A stretch of 45,143 nucleotides of DNA, taken from contig JAWZXG010000063.1 of assembly GCA_037178625.1 (NCBI GenBank), positions 1-45,143 on the forward strand, read 5' to 3'. This DNA is from Skeletonema tropicum (Eukaryota > Bacillariophyta > Thalassiosirophyceae > Thalassiosirales > Thalassiosiraceae). The notes under the pieces are model-generated. The model had not been told where the DNA came from and searched no databases. It worked only from the letters and a program-made list of their open reading frames with translations. A program made the translations under genes and the position numbers. This document shows positions 1-11,579 of this stretch, piece by piece. Numbering within the stretch: position 1 is the first letter of the stretch; every line of letters begins with the position of its first letter.

Positions 1-3000
1 TGGCATCAATGCGCATGATATCCTCCGACTGGATCGGTACATGTGCTGCATCCTCGCACAAGGTCTTCATATCAGCCCCGCTATATCCCTCCGTATCACG
101 AGACAGCTTTTCAAAGTTTTCGTCTGTTAAAGTGTGGGAATTCTTGCTCAAGGCATTACGCAATAGCGCTTCACGGCCGTGTCGATCTGGCAGCGGGACG
201 TAAAACCGCTTCTTAAATCTTCGACGTGCAGCATCATCCAGCTCTTGGGGGAGGTTAGTAGCCCCGATGACTAGCACGCGTTCATTTGTTTTATTGCCAA
301 CACCATCGAGCTGCACTAGAAATTCAGTTTTGATCTTCCGACTGCTTTCGTCCTCATTGCTCTTTCGTTGCGACAGCAGCGAATCTACTTCGTCAATGAA
401 GACTACTGAAGGTTCATGAAATGATGCCAAGGTAAAAAGAGTTTTGACCAGCTTTTCACTCTCGCCATGCCACTTACTCGCAATCGAAGATGACGAGATA
501 GAAAAGAATGTGGCATCGCTTTCATGTGCAATCGCCTTGCCGATCAATGTCTTGCCTAAGGGGGGAAGAGATGTTCACAACAGCATGAGTTTCAAAATTA
601 TTGTGGACGTGATGAATTGAGTCGTCCAGAAATACATCGTACCTGTGCCTGGCGGTCCAAACAATAGCAATGCCTTTGGAAAAGCACGTAACCCTACGAA
701 TAATTCGGGCCGTTTCAGAGGATTGATTGCCATGCGCCTGATTGCATCCTTCACGTCGTTTATTCCAGCAACATCATCAAATTTTACTTCCTCACCGTTG
801 TCAACGATTTCATTCATAATCATCTGCACCAGTTTTTCATCATCATTACACTCTGCATGTGGGTCCTCTTCGTCGAAGGTTTTGTTTCTCCCGAAATTGC
901 TCTTCTTCGATTGATCTGCCAGTGCTTCCAAACTACTCTTCTTGGGGCACCTCGGGCTACGTCTCGACCGTCTTTTGGGTGAATTTGTTGCATCAAAATC
1001 TTTGTCTTCCTTCATGTGCAACGCTTCCTTCAATTCAATATGCGCTTCTTTTAACATTCCAATTTCTCTTTCCAAGTCTGCCTGACGTCTTGTCATATCA
1101 ACATTTTCTGCCAGCTCCGCCAATCTCACATTCAGCGCAGCTGCCTCTGTAGACTTCTCCTCTAGTTCCTCCTCCCTCCTCCTCAACTCCAACGACAATG
1201 TTCTAATTCTCTCGGATTTGCCAGTGACTTCGGTCAGCTGCTCGTCCAACGTGGCACATAACTCATCAATCTTCGATTGCTTCTTCTCGAGAGCTAATTT
1301 CAAACTAGCCTGATTAGCAGCGAATTCATTAGTCATTGACTGCTGCTCAGCATTCTTTGTTGCTTCGTTTCTGGTGGCTTCTTCCAGCTTCGCAGTCAAC
1401 TCTTCCACCTCTTTTCGCTGCTGATTATGTTTGGATTCCAAACAAGCCCTTTCAGCAGCGAAACCATCCGTCAGTGTCTGCAACCGATCATTCATTGCTG
1501 ACTCGTTTCTGGTGGCTTCTTCTAGCTTCGCAATCAACTCTTCCACCTCCTTTTGTCGCTGGTCGTTTTTGGATTGCAAACAAGCCCTTTTAGCTGCAAA
1601 ATCATCATTGGCTTTCTGCAACCGATCATTCATTGCTGATTCGTTTCTGGAGGCTTCTTCTAGCTTCGCAGTCAACTCTTCCACCTCTTTTCGCTGCTGG
1701 TCGTTTTTGGATTCCAAACAAGCCCTTTCAGCAGCGAAACCATCCGTCAGTGTCTGCAGCCGATCATTCATTGCTGATTCGTTTCTGGTGGCTTCTTCTA
1801 GCTTCGCAGTCAACTCTTCCACCTCCTTTTGTCGCTGGTCGTTGTTGGATTCCAAACTAGCCTGATTAGCAGCGAAACCATCCGTCAGTGTCTGCAACCG
1901 ATCATTCATTGCTGACTCGTTTCTGGAGGCTTCTTCTAGCTTCGCAGTCAACTCTTCTACCTCTCTTTGTCGCTGGTCGATGTTGGATTCCAAACAAGCC
2001 CTATCAAGTGCGAAACCATCCGTCAGTGTCTGCAACCGATCATTCATTGCTGATTCGTTTCTGGTGGCTTCTTCCAGCTTCGCAATCAACTCTTCTACCT
2101 CCTTTTGTCGCTCGTCGTTTTTTGGTTCCAAACTAGCCCTTTCAGCTGCAAAATCATCATTGGCTTTCTGCAACCGATCATTCATTGCTGCTTCGTTTCT
2201 GGTGGCTTCTTCCAGCTTCGCAGTCAACTCTTCTACCTCCTTTTGTCGCTGGTCGTTTTTGGATTCCAAACAAGCCCTTTTAGCTGCAAAATCATCATTG
2301 GCTTTCTGCAACCGATCATTCATTGCTGATTCGTTTCTGGTGGCTTCTTCCAGCTTCGCAATCAACTCTTCTACCTCTCTTTGTCGCTGGTCGTTTTTGG
2401 ATTCCAAACAAGCCCTTTCAGTAGCGAAACCATCCGTCAGTGTCTGCAACCGATCATTCATTGCTGCTTCGTTTCTGGAGGCTTCTTCTAGCTTCGCAGT
2501 CAACTCTTCTACCTTGGATTGGAAACTTGCCCTTTCAGCAGCAAAATCATCAGATTCTCTTTGCAGCTGGGCATTCAATAATGCTTCATTCTCGGTAACC
2601 TTGGCTAATGTTGCGTTCAGAGCATCTATCTTGGTAGTCATCTCCTTCAATTCAACAGCAGATGTTTTCAAACGAGCATTCAGTTGCTCTTTCTCACGTC
2701 TCAAGTTTGCTACGATTCGTGTGGCTACCTCTAACCTAGCTTTCAGTGGAGTAATTTCAGCAGACAGAGTTTCTATCTGATTGGTTAACCCCTTCGAGAT
2801 CTTGGGTGGTGCTTCTACTCGTAAGTTCAGATCATCTCTTGCAACTATTGCTTCAACGCTGCTGTCCAGCTTCATTAGCTTCGCAACTGCCATCTGTGTT
2901 GATTCCTCCTCCACATTGGCAGCCACTCCCCCCACAGCATCAGCACGAGACTCTAATTCTACTTCATCATTATCATCTTCGGCGTCATAGTCATTGTACT

Positions 3001-4018
3001 CACTTCCACCCCAATCGTCATCACCATCAGCAGCCATCTCGCTGCGGCCCATCTTTTCCTGACCGAGCGCTAGATCAGATGTATCTGGTTCTTCATCATC
3101 TTTTGGATTGCCTTCACCCCTGACTGCGGAACGGTTTGCATCATCCCTCTCTGGTATAGCGTCAATATTTTCAGCAATTTTAAGATCAGATTCGTTTCCC
3201 CCCCCCTGCGTCGCTCTAGAGGTTCCAGTCATTTGCTGTGTGGCAGAAACCTCTTCCCGTTTCCTGTGAGCAATTGGAGGCAGTTTCTTCCCTCCTGCTT
3301 CTTCGTCGTCACTAATAATTTCTACGGCAGGTGCATTATTTTGGTTGTCCCCTTCCTCAATATGCCCACGTTGAATATTAACCTGGGCAAGAAGAGCAGC
3401 CAGCTGTGATCCGTGCATCCAACAATACCCACCGTATGAAGCTGTTGCGTTGCATCCTTCAATGATGCAAGGGGGAGTCCAGTTTGAATTCACAAATGGA
3501 TTGTTGTAGTAGTAGGTGTTGTTCCAGTGTTGTTGGGGATAATAATAAGGGTGATTTAATGAATACGATGCGGAGGCTGATCCCGTGCTTGTTTGTTGTT
3601 GTTGTTGTGAACGTGGATTGCCACAATATCCACCAAATCCATTTGCCTTGGGGGTGGAGACACTCTTTGAATTTGCCCCATGCCTAATGCACACTCCTCT
3701 TCTTTGAACTTGTTTTGTGCATCCATCAACGCTGCATCGTTTGTGCGTTGCCCCATGCCTGATGCACACTCCTCCCTTTACAGCATATTTTGTGCATCCT
3801 TCAGCGCTGCATTTCTTTCTCGTGCATGTTGCCCCATGCCTTTTGCACACTCCTCCCTTTACAGCATATTTTGTGCATCCTTCAGCCGCGCATTCGTATT
3901 TTTTCCTTTTCTTCGGTGGGCCACTTTTCTTATTAGCTGCTGCATCAACTTCTTTCCTCTTCTTCTCGCCCGTCGGCTGGCAGAGAATGATGTCATCAGC
4001 AGGAGCGGCAGTGGGCAT
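1..4018 (-). CDS. Fidgetin-like AAA ATPase with Cys-His knuckles and repeated coiled coil (3' end outside window)
   Basis: Exon 1 is 4018-643, a GT-AG intron occupies 642-556 (87 nt), and exon 2 runs from 555 past position 1. The intron splits the Gly codon of the Walker A motif; splicing gives GPPGTGKT at about residues 1121-1128. Downstream are Walker B (VVFIDEVDSLLSQR), sensor 1 (VIGATN) and the Arg pair of the meiotic clade (DDAARRRF), closest to fidgetin-like/spastin/katanin ATPases that act on microtubules or recombination complexes. The N-terminus (about residues 43-125 and 185-205) has four knuckles of the form C-x4-C-x(7,8)-C-x2-H with a GGVC-x-RHG core. Residues of about 420-1020 are coiled coil with eight 46-residue repeats. 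The start at 4018 (MPTAAP) is preferred to 4039 because the paralog at 7019 begins with the same residues. Knuckles plus coiled coil on a fidgetin core is not a standard architecture. The AAA assignment is secure; the substrate is unknown. Confidence 0.88.
556..642 (-). other. Spliceosomal intron in the AAA ATPase gene
   Basis: On the minus strand the donor is ACAG|GTACGA and the acceptor CTTAG|GCAAG. Removing 87 nt joins G|GC into the second Gly of GPPGTGKT and restores the AAA frame. Unspliced, the frame reads 21 unrelated residues and stops at 575. Confidence 0.9.
1370..2520 (-). repeat. 138-bp coding tandem repeat (46-residue coiled-coil unit, about 8 copies)
   Basis: The units encode VEEL(T/I)AKLEEA(T/S)RNE(S/A)AMN, then DRLQ followed by either TLTDGFA or KANDDFA, then (A/E)(R/Q)A(C/S)LES. 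The two alternative cores alternate irregularly along the array, which suggests unequal exchange or gene conversion between units. The paralog at 5568-7019 carries a single unit. Confidence 0.9.
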
Positions 4019-4378
4019 GATGTTATTTTTATCCCTCAACCGTAAGAGCTAGAGAGAAGGAATGACGACGCCCAAGTCAGCTGCACAACAAATGAATTGA
4101 TAATCTCAAGACAGTGATGATGTATCCTTTTCATGCTCCGTGTCTTTCCATTCATAAGTAGCAGACGTAGCGCTATCCTGCCTTGGCAGCGCCGCCATGG
4201 CATGGTTGAAACGACAAATAATGACACACAAAACTACTGATGGCATGGCGCGCCATTTTAGTCCGAAGCAAATCTTTTATCTTTTGCTTGATTTGGCTGA
4301 AAAGCCAGTACATGTACTGATTCAGAATAGTGCCATTCAGAATAGTGCCATCAATAGTGCAGCAGCGTAGCAAAGAGG
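4019..4378. promoter_or_regulatory. Intergenic region between divergent ORFs
   Basis: This 360-bp gap separates the starts of the minus-strand AAA gene and the plus-strand ORF at 4379, so any promoters here would be divergent. I see no clear TATA box or other named site. An AATAGTGCCAT motif is repeated in tandem at about 4326-4352. Confidence 0.3.
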
Positions 4379-4702
4379 ATGATCCTCAATCAAAGCAAAG
4401 AAGTCGACAGAGAAGATTGCACATCAACATCATCACTCGATGAACATCGTACTTCCGTGTCGTCATCGCAATCACATCATGATAGGGAAGAACTTCGACA
4501 GGCGCTGCTCGGCAAGGTCTGCTTCTCCTCGTCGCGTGCTGAGAAGAAGCCGCCGAAAAAGAACAAGAGCAGCAAAGAAGCATCATCAGTGGTAGACGAA
4601 GAGGGGACGAATGAATTGCATTCTCACGGTGCTGTCGATGCGAAGCCGCAGCGAAAATGTCGCTCGAAGCATTCGCAGCGTCGTGCAGCCAAGTGGAGAT
4701 CA

Positions 4703-4733
<31 letters not shown>

Positions 4734-4771
4734 GTGGACGCAGGAGACAGTCAGATGAAGGCATTGAATGA
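4379..4771 (+). CDS. Hypothetical basic polyQ protein, 130 aa
   Basis: No family is recognised. The ORF starts MILNQSKEVD, has a Ser-rich first third, a Lys-rich stretch (EKKPPKKNKSSKEA, about residues 56-69), then a basic segment (RKCRSKHSQRRAAKWR) followed by ten glutamines and RGRRRQ. The basic runs resemble nuclear localisation signals. The CAG run falls in this frame as Gln; the opposite strand reads it as poly-Ala. It is the only plus-strand ORF in the first 11 kb with a plausible composition and is divergent from the AAA gene. It may be a genuine small nuclear protein or a chance ORF. Confidence 0.4.
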
Positions 4772-5567
4772 TTGATCTTGGATCGCTATCTATGTTCAAT
4801 CGATCAGCAAATCAGCATGGGAATAACAAACTAAAATGTAACAGTAGCATGTATTCTAAATCAACTGCAACCGGGTATTGTGCATGGATCGCCACGGATT
4901 GAGAAGAGTAGTAGTCTCGTGTAGTAAATACTCATTATTGACATTCCGTATGACAGGACCGAAAATTACATTTCCAATCACGTCGGTTGATGTGAAAGAA
5001 GCACAGCTACAATCGATCGAGACGGGGTTCAAATGACTTGATATCATTTGAAGGTAGAGATAAATGAACAAACAGATGTCAACTTGTTATTTGAGTTGAA
5101 ACACTTTGACTACTATATCATTTGTATCGTACAGAGCTCGAGCTAAGTCCATCAAAGTTACCCTCATGTGTGGATGCATTTAAGCCGTTCACGTTCAGCT
5201 TCACTCAATGCACGAGCTCCAAAAGGCCCCACGAAAATCCCTCACTTTTCTCACTTTCACAATCATAAAAATGAGGCTTATTATCCTCACTTGTGCAAAC
5301 GAAATTCATGTTCATAAATCATTATTCTTATCATTACACACACATAGGATCGAGATTGGAAGTATCTTGTTGACATTAATGCACACAATGTCCTCCTTGC
5401 TGTCTTTTGTAATAACCCCCCCCCCATCAACCCCACATTGTGAAGTTGCTTCTATCTTTTTCAGTTCCGCGTCCTTTACAACGGCAAGCTTCCAATTGTC
5501 TCGGAACTGTCGTTCACTTCATTCTGCCACTTCGCCAACGTAAAGCACGCAGCTCACAGCCGAGCAT
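4772..5567. other. Non-coding interval downstream of the AAA paralog
   Basis: About 800 bp with no supported gene. It lies 3' of the minus-strand paralog at 5568. A run of nine C is at about 5418-5426. The ORFs here have no recognisable protein character. Confidence 0.4.
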
Positions 5568-7019
5568 TCATTGCTGCTTCGTTTCTGGGGGCTTCTCCTC
5601 TAGCTTCGCAGTCAACTCTTTCACCTTGGATTGCAACCTTGACCTTTCAATAGCAAAATCATCAGTCACTTCCTGTAGACGAGCATTCAATACTGCTTCT
5701 TTCCTCGTAACCTGGGCTAATAATGCGTTCAGAGCATATACCCTGTTAGTCATCTCCTTCAATTCAACAGCGGACGCTTTCATACGAGCATGCAGTTGCA
5801 GTTTCTCACGTTTCAAGCTTGCTTCATTTTGTGTGGAAGTTTCTAACCTAGCTTTCAGTGAAGTAATTTCAGCAGAATAATCATTTGCCGTTTTTGCAAC
5901 CATTCTACTGTCAGGCTCAGCAGCTGCCATCTGCGTTGATTCCTTCTCCACATTGGCAGTCACTCCCCCCACAATATCAACACGAGACTCTACTTCTGCT
6001 CCATCGTTATCATCGTTGGCTTCATTCTCATTATAGCCACCTCCACCCCCGCTAACACCACCAGCAGCAGCAGTAGCAGCTATCTCGCTGAGACCCGATA
6101 TTTTCTTACTGCGCACTTGAACTGATGTATCTCGTTCTTTGTCATCTTTCAGACTGTTCACTCCCCCGACTGCTAAATTGTCTGGTTTATTCTTTTCTCG
6201 ATTATTGCCTTTATTTTCAGCAATCTTCTGCCCAGAATTATTAGCCTCCCCTGCAGTACGAAAAGCCGCAGTATTCGACTGTTCGATAACATCTTTCTGC
6301 TTCCGACTACCAATTGTAGGCAATTTCTCTGGCTGCTGCCGTAGTTGTACGAGAAGGAAATATGACCCATGCCTCTTACACACTCCTCCTCTGACAGCTT
6401 TTTTTTCGCATCCTTCAAATCTACATCGATCCCCTAATGACCCATGCCTTTGGCACAATCCTCCTCTTTGAGCTTGTTTATTGCATCCATCGACGGTGCA
6501 TCGTTTGTGCGTTGCCCCATGCCTAACGCACACTCCTCCTCTTTGAGCTTGATTTGTGCATACATCAACGCTGCATATTTTGAACTTTGCCCCATGTCTT
6601 TGGCACACTCCTCCATTGATAGCTTGGTTTGTGCATCCTTCAGCGCTGCATCGTTTCACCCTTGCTCCATGCTCAACGCACACTCCTCCATTTTGAGCAC
6701 GTTTTGTGCATCCTTCAGCTTTGCATTCTTTTCTCCATTGTTTTTTCTTCGGTGGGCCATTTTCATTATCATTAGCTGCTGCATCATCAACTTCTTTCCT
6801 CTTCTTCTCGTTGCCCGTCGGCTTATTGAGTCTGTGCCTCTTGCACACTCCTCCAATGTAGGCTTGATTTTTGCACCCATCAGCTGAACATTGTTTTCTG
6901 TATTGTTTTCTCTTCGGTGGATCACTTTTCTTATTAGCTGTTTCATCAATTTTTTCCCTTTTCTTCTCGCCCGTCGGCTGGCAGAGGATGCTATCATCAG
7001 GAGGAGCTACAGTGGGCAT
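5568..7019 (-). CDS. Truncated paralog of the knuckle/coiled-coil ATPase, AAA domain missing
   Basis: This 483-residue ORF starts with almost the same N-terminus as the gene at 4018 (MPT-APPDD-ILCQPTGEKK). Six Cys-His knuckles (C-x4-C-x(7,8)-C-x2-H, GGVC-x-RHG) span about residues 44-235, against four in the sister gene. An acidic linker and one coiled-coil unit follow (NARLQEVTDDFAIERSRLQSK). At the end the frame leaves the family sequence: relative to the repeat at about 2480, the DNA at 5595-5602 carries two extra bases, so KLEEA-RNEAAMN is read as EEKPPETKQQ and stops. Even in the old frame a stop follows within about 10 codons, and no AAA domain lies downstream. It may be expressed as a knuckle-only protein or be a decaying copy. 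The knuckles may bind zinc; their ligand is unknown. Confidence 0.75.
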   Translation of the reverse strand: MPTVAPPDDSILCQPTGEKKREKIDETANKKSDPPKRKQYRKQCSADGCKNQAYIGGVCKRHRLNKPTGNEKKRKEVDDAAANDNENGPPKKKQWRKECKAEGCTKRAQNGGVCVEHGARVKRCSAEGCTNQAINGGVCQRHGAKFKICSVDVCTNQAQRGGVCVRHGATHKRCTVDGCNKQAQRGGLCQRHGSLGDRCRFEGCEKKAVRGGVCKRHGSYFLLVQLRQQPEKLPTIGSRKQKDVIEQSNTAAFRTAGEANNSGQKIAENKGNNREKNKPDNLAVGGVNSLKDDKERDTSVQVRSKKISGLSEIAATAAAGGVSGGGGGYNENEANDDNDGAEVESRVDIVGGVTANVEKESTQMAAAEPDSRMVAKTANDYSAEITSLKARLETSTQNEASLKREKLQLHARMKASAVELKEMTNRVYALNALLAQVTRKEAVLNARLQEVTDDFAIERSRLQSKVKELTAKLEEKPPETKQQ

Positions 7020-7829
7020 GATGTTATTTTTTCCCTCTCAACCCGTGGAGTGCGATTATTTGGAAATAGAAAATCGCTGAATGTTCACAGCAAATGTTGG
7101 ATAGAAGGTAATCCTTATTAAGAGCCAGGGAGACGCTCACGGCTTCATTCACATCAACGTCCAATAAATAATAATAATGATCATCTACTTCATCAACACA
7201 ACCAACTACAACCACCAACGGGAATGGGGTTGAAAGGGGTTGACCTGAGCTCGGCGAGTTTAGTAGTTATTGAAGTGAGTTTTAGTTCGTGGTTCTCGAA
7301 ATCGAGCGTTGAGGTTTTTACACGGCACTGTTCACGAATCAAATCAAACTGTGGGACGGACGGCGGAAGCGAAGACGAGTCACGCATCATCATCCACCTT
7401 CTCATTCTTTTTTTAGAGGGGCAAAATCGACCTATACCATGGGATTATTGCCGTAGTAATGATACTACACACCTCTAATTCACCCCTCATGTGGACCCCT
7501 CTTGATATGTTCCTCTTCACACTCGTTTGAATCACATATCCAGAGGGGTCCACATGGGGGGTAAATTAGATAGTGATTTATGGCACCACTAAGATGAGAG
7601 CTGCCAGCGCAGCATGAAATCAACTCTCATCACCATCGTCCATCGCACGCACCCTCCTCATGCATCCGGCGTGCCTCTTACTCATTCCGTATACCATACC
7701 CAAACTTAATGACACAGTGCGTCATTTCATGTTCCTTTTCCCTTCTCATCACAGTAGCACTGGTTCTAAAACAAGTTCACAAAAGTCGTATAATTTCACA
7801 ACCAAGCCCTACCTATTAAGTATTTCAGA
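7020..7829. other. Intergenic interval between MORC-like gene and AAA paralog
   Basis: No gene is supported in these 810 bp. They hold the 3' side of the MORC-like gene, a 95-bp foldback (listed separately) and the 5' region of the paralog at 7019. Confidence 0.4.
7475..7569. repeat. Foldback inverted repeat, 35-bp arms
   Basis: Arm 7475-7509 (CTAATTCACCCCTCATGTGG, continuing) pairs with arm 7535-7569 with three mismatches around a 25-nt loop. It has no coding content and may be a small foldback/MITE relic or a transcribed hairpin. Confidence 0.75.
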
Positions 7830-10759
7830 CTATATCATCTCACTCGTCTCAACCTCTGCTCGATTTTGAACAATTTCAATCAGTTGACGCTTCAAAGATG
7901 TAGTCTCTGCTTCAAGCCTTTGGACCTGCGCATCTTTGTCGTTCAAAACTTTCATCAATTGCTCATTTGATGTCAGGAGTTCGTGAATCGTAGCATTCCT
8001 TGCCTGAAGTTCCTGGATCGTATTATCTCTCTCTTGGAGGTGACGTTGGACTTGCGCATCTTTTTTCCTCATAGCATCCATCAATTGCTCATTCGTTGCC
8101 TGGAGTTCTTGAATCTTGGCATTCTTTGTCTGAAGTTCGTGAATCTTTGCAGCACTTTGTTGTAATTGGCTTTTATATCGTTGCAAGACAACTTTATAGC
8201 TGTCTACGATAGAAGAGACTTGTGGGTCCAAAGCATTCGATGATGGCATAGGTTGTTGAGTAGGTTGCTGATTGAGAAGCGGTTGCTGAATCATTGGCGG
8301 TGGTGTAGGAGGTTGATGTTGCTGATGCTGGAGAGTGTTTTGCTGCATTGCAGCCAAATGATTCAGTGTTTTACCCCGTGTACTTGCGTTGCTCAATGGT
8401 CGAGTCTGTTGAGCAACAATATTGTTGCGAACACTCATTCTTGCCATCGGCTGAAAAGTGTTCCTCACTACAACATTATCAGGAATAGGCTGAGCAGGGA
8501 AAGCAGCTCTATCTCTTTCAGTCGTAATTTCGCTTGCCCTCCTCTTCCGACTTTCATTTTGGTCATCTCTCTCTGTATCAACAACAAGTGCTTGTGCTAG
8601 TGGCGATGGGATAAGTAAGGAGCGTGGGATAAGTTGGAGGCATGTATCACGCCCACTTTTTATCTTCAATGACGCTCGAGCAATTCGAATTTTCTTCCTC
8701 CCGTCAATAAAGTGACCCACTGTCTCATATTCGAATGTCGTCAGCTCGCTGCTGTTGATGTCTTTCGAATTACTGACTTGTACTCGACCACTCCCGAATT
8801 CTTTAATCATTTTAGTGAGTTCCGTTCGATTCTCAAACTTGTCAAGATGATACTTGTAGTATGTCTTGGCTAAAAGCCCAATGTGAGCGATGAGATTTTC
8901 TTCATGAATTGCTCCATTAGTTTGCTCCGCAAATGCAATGCCTTGCTTTGTCGGGTTTAGTGGGAGTTGCCCTCCAATATCGTCAATAACCACAGTGAGG
9001 CCTTGGCAGTACATACTCCCGGTGTTCTCCAAACCTAAGTATCCCCGTCCATCTGGCATACACTTGATCAACCGTCCAGACTTGCGACTATAAATGTACA
9101 ACGAACCTTCCTTCCCCGATGACTTGTTATGAATTCTAAATCGATCAAATCCAATAAACACTCTCAATATGTACGCCCCCGGATCAGACTCGGGCTTGTA
9201 CTCATGCCAATACGACGAATGATTCATCAACACTGAAATAGACGACAATTCCACCAAACGCTGCTGCCAATAATCAAACGTCACTCCCCCCCTCCCAATA
9301 CGAAAGTCAAATGTCGGTGACATGTGCAGATAAAATCGTGGGATTTCCATCCGTAGATCCTTGAGCAATTGAGAACATTTGCTCTCGGTAGTTGGAGTAT
9401 GACCATAATCAACACGATCCAAAATCAAGCAAAAGACATTGTCATCATTACCAAATACATTTCCGAAGCACATACCACAAAAATGTTTAGAAAGACGATC
9501 TATACCCCGTTCTAGGGAATTGTCACCATATTGTGCGACACAGGCTGCAATCTCTGCTTTGTTTGGGTTGGAAAGTAGATTGGTAATGTCCTGTTTGCCA
9601 CCGTCGTGGGATATTGGAAATGTAAATGCAGGTAGACTGAAATGATGACGAAGAATGAGTTGGAATGAATGATACGTTGAAAGAAGATCTCGTCGTAAAG
9701 ATTACAAAAATACACTCACCAACACCCTTCCTCCCTCTGCAACGATTCTGCAATCAATCCCAACTCAATCACTCCCTCCTCCTCTTCATTCCCTTGCAAC
9801 ACATTATCATCATTCTCCACCCTCCTCCTCTTCTTCTTTACCAAAACAAACGTCAAATCACTCAAAGTCGCCGCACCCTGCTTCAACCCCACCCCATTCT
9901 CACCAATATGAACACTTCCCGAATGTGTTTTCGATGAGTTGTACACCTCAAGTATACGTTGTAGTGGTCGAATGGTCGAATGTGAATTGTTGACGAGTAT
10001 GATTCCCGTCGTCGTCGTGGTGTTGTTGGTTTCGTGAAGTATGTCAGGATGGACGTGCACTCTTCCAATAAAATCATCATTACCACTACTACTACGATGA
10101 TTGTCCAAGCCATCATCATCATTATCACCATCCAGTTGTTGCTGTTGTAATTGCTGCTGTTGTTGTAGTTGCTGATGCACCCCATCCGCACCATGTACTG
10201 AAGCAGCATCCAACGAATTGTCAATTAAATCCATCAAGGCCAATAATTTCGATTGAAAGTTTCTTTTCCAGGATCGCCAGAGGCCCTTGCCGTTAACTTG
10301 TGTGAGTGGAGAGTGATGAGGCTGCTGTTGTTGAGGCTGTGGTGCTGTAGTTTCAGTTGGCTGTGCTTCGTGCAAGTTTAACTGGCCAGTAGTATTACGA
10401 CTGCTGCTCTGAGCCTGAGCGGTGGGCATTGTCGTATCTGTACTTCTATCTATCGCCGCTCTTTGCGCCTGCTGTTGTTGCTCGACATCATCATTATCAT
10501 CTTTTTGCTGTGGCTCTTGCTGATGGACTTGCTGCCTAACATGAACAGTTTCAGTTGAACGATTCATTGTTGATGTCTGCGCATCGATGCTACTATCATT
10601 CTCTTTTTGCTCATGTGAATGTCCATCAATTAATTTTATTGTGACCTCTTCCACAGCGTTCGAGTCGCCGCCGCTGCCGCCATTGATATTACTATCAGCT
10701 ACAGCTACAGCTGCAGCCGCTCTGACTGAGGCAGCTGGTACTTTGTATTCGCTCGGCAT
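7830..10759 (-). CDS. MORC-like GHKL ATPase with C-terminal coiled coil
   Basis: Two exons: 10759-9720 and 9636-7830, joined across an 83-nt GT-AG intron (donor TG|GTGAGT, acceptor TTTCAG|T). The joined frame encodes 948 residues. Exon 1 has a polar, Gln-rich N-terminus, the GHKL N-box (ALMDLIDNSLDAA, about residues 174-186), a polyQ insertion, and the glycine lid (GENGVGLKQGA, about 286-296). Exon 2 supplies an S5-like transducer half (RIGRGGVTFDYW, LNPTKQGIAF), a polar linker, and a coiled coil of about 100 residues (IQELQA-NEQLMDAM). This order matches MORC/GHKL chromatin ATPases, which clamp DNA. Oddities: the usual catalytic Glu of the N-box is Asp, and the DxGxG position reads NNSHS, so ATP hydrolysis may be weak or absent. 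A start at 10807 would add 16 residues. Confidence 0.8.
9637..9719 (-). other. Spliceosomal intron in the MORC-like gene
   Basis: The 83-nt interval has a consensus donor GTGAGT (starting at 9719) and acceptor TTTCAG (ending at 9637). Splicing joins TG|T as Cys and continues in frame with LPAFTFPI; reading through gives a stop at once. Confidence 0.88.
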
Positions 10760-11579
10760 GCTGTCGGTCGGTCGGTTAGTATTAAGTATATATGTATGAT
10801 TGACCATGCCATGTGGCGGCTTGGTGCGATGTGCGATTTTTCCTGGCTAGGCAACGCCGCACAAAAAGGCAAACAACCATGTGAATATGCCCGGCATAGA
10901 ATGCACCTATCAACATGTTGAACCCAAACAGATAGCCAGAAACCCTTGAGGAAATATTCAGATACAATTATTAATTAGCTGACCTACTTATAGCTATTAG
11001 CTAAAGCGTAAGCACCGGTCCAAAATGGCCTATTTCACCTCTAGTAATTATAGTGATTTTATGTATGACGCATGCGTATATGAGCACCTATGCAGCCTCT
11101 GTAATGCGAGTATAGTGCATACAATGACACCCATCGGCTTAATCGAAAGGTAATAACATGTACTATCAACAACTTATGGCCGGTGCAGGTAGGTAGAGGG
11201 TCGATGTTGAGTGTAGTGAGGCACTAGTTTCAGTCGATGTGTGTTTTGTGCGTAGAAAGCTAGCAAAAAAATTTTGGTGCGATTTTATCGGTGGTGCGAT
11301 TTTTTCATCGCGGTATGCGGTATCAGCGGTATGTCCCTACGGTTTTTTGTGCGTATTTCTATCGCGGTAGGAAATGGCGGGAAGGGTTAAACCTGGTTAA
11401 GAAAGAGTAAATAAGTACGTAATACTAGCTAATGTACGTGTAGACCAGATACCACCAGCAGATCTTGACCATGTCTACCATGGTGTCCACTGCAATAGCA
11501 GCCTACGCACAACGCAGAATGCTTCAATATCCAGAACCGATGATCAACGATGTCAGAAGATATCATGGACTTGCTATTA
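10760..11579. other. Non-coding interval upstream of the MORC-like gene
   Basis: About 820 bp without a convincing gene. TATATA lies at about 10788-10793, some 30 bp 5' of the chosen MORC start. The motif ATCGCGGTA recurs at about 11308 and 11360. A 48-codon ORF (11471-11617) crosses into segment A; I have no evidence that it is translated. Confidence 0.35.

Noticed and set aside
1336..2780. Plus-strand Ser-rich ORFs over the coiled-coil repeats
   Set aside because: They are antisense shadows of the 138-bp repeat in the AAA ATPase gene.
4386..4799. Minus-strand 137-codon ORF with poly-Ala opposite the polyQ ORF
   Set aside because: It is the antisense reading of the CAG run; the plus-strand frame has the more protein-like composition.
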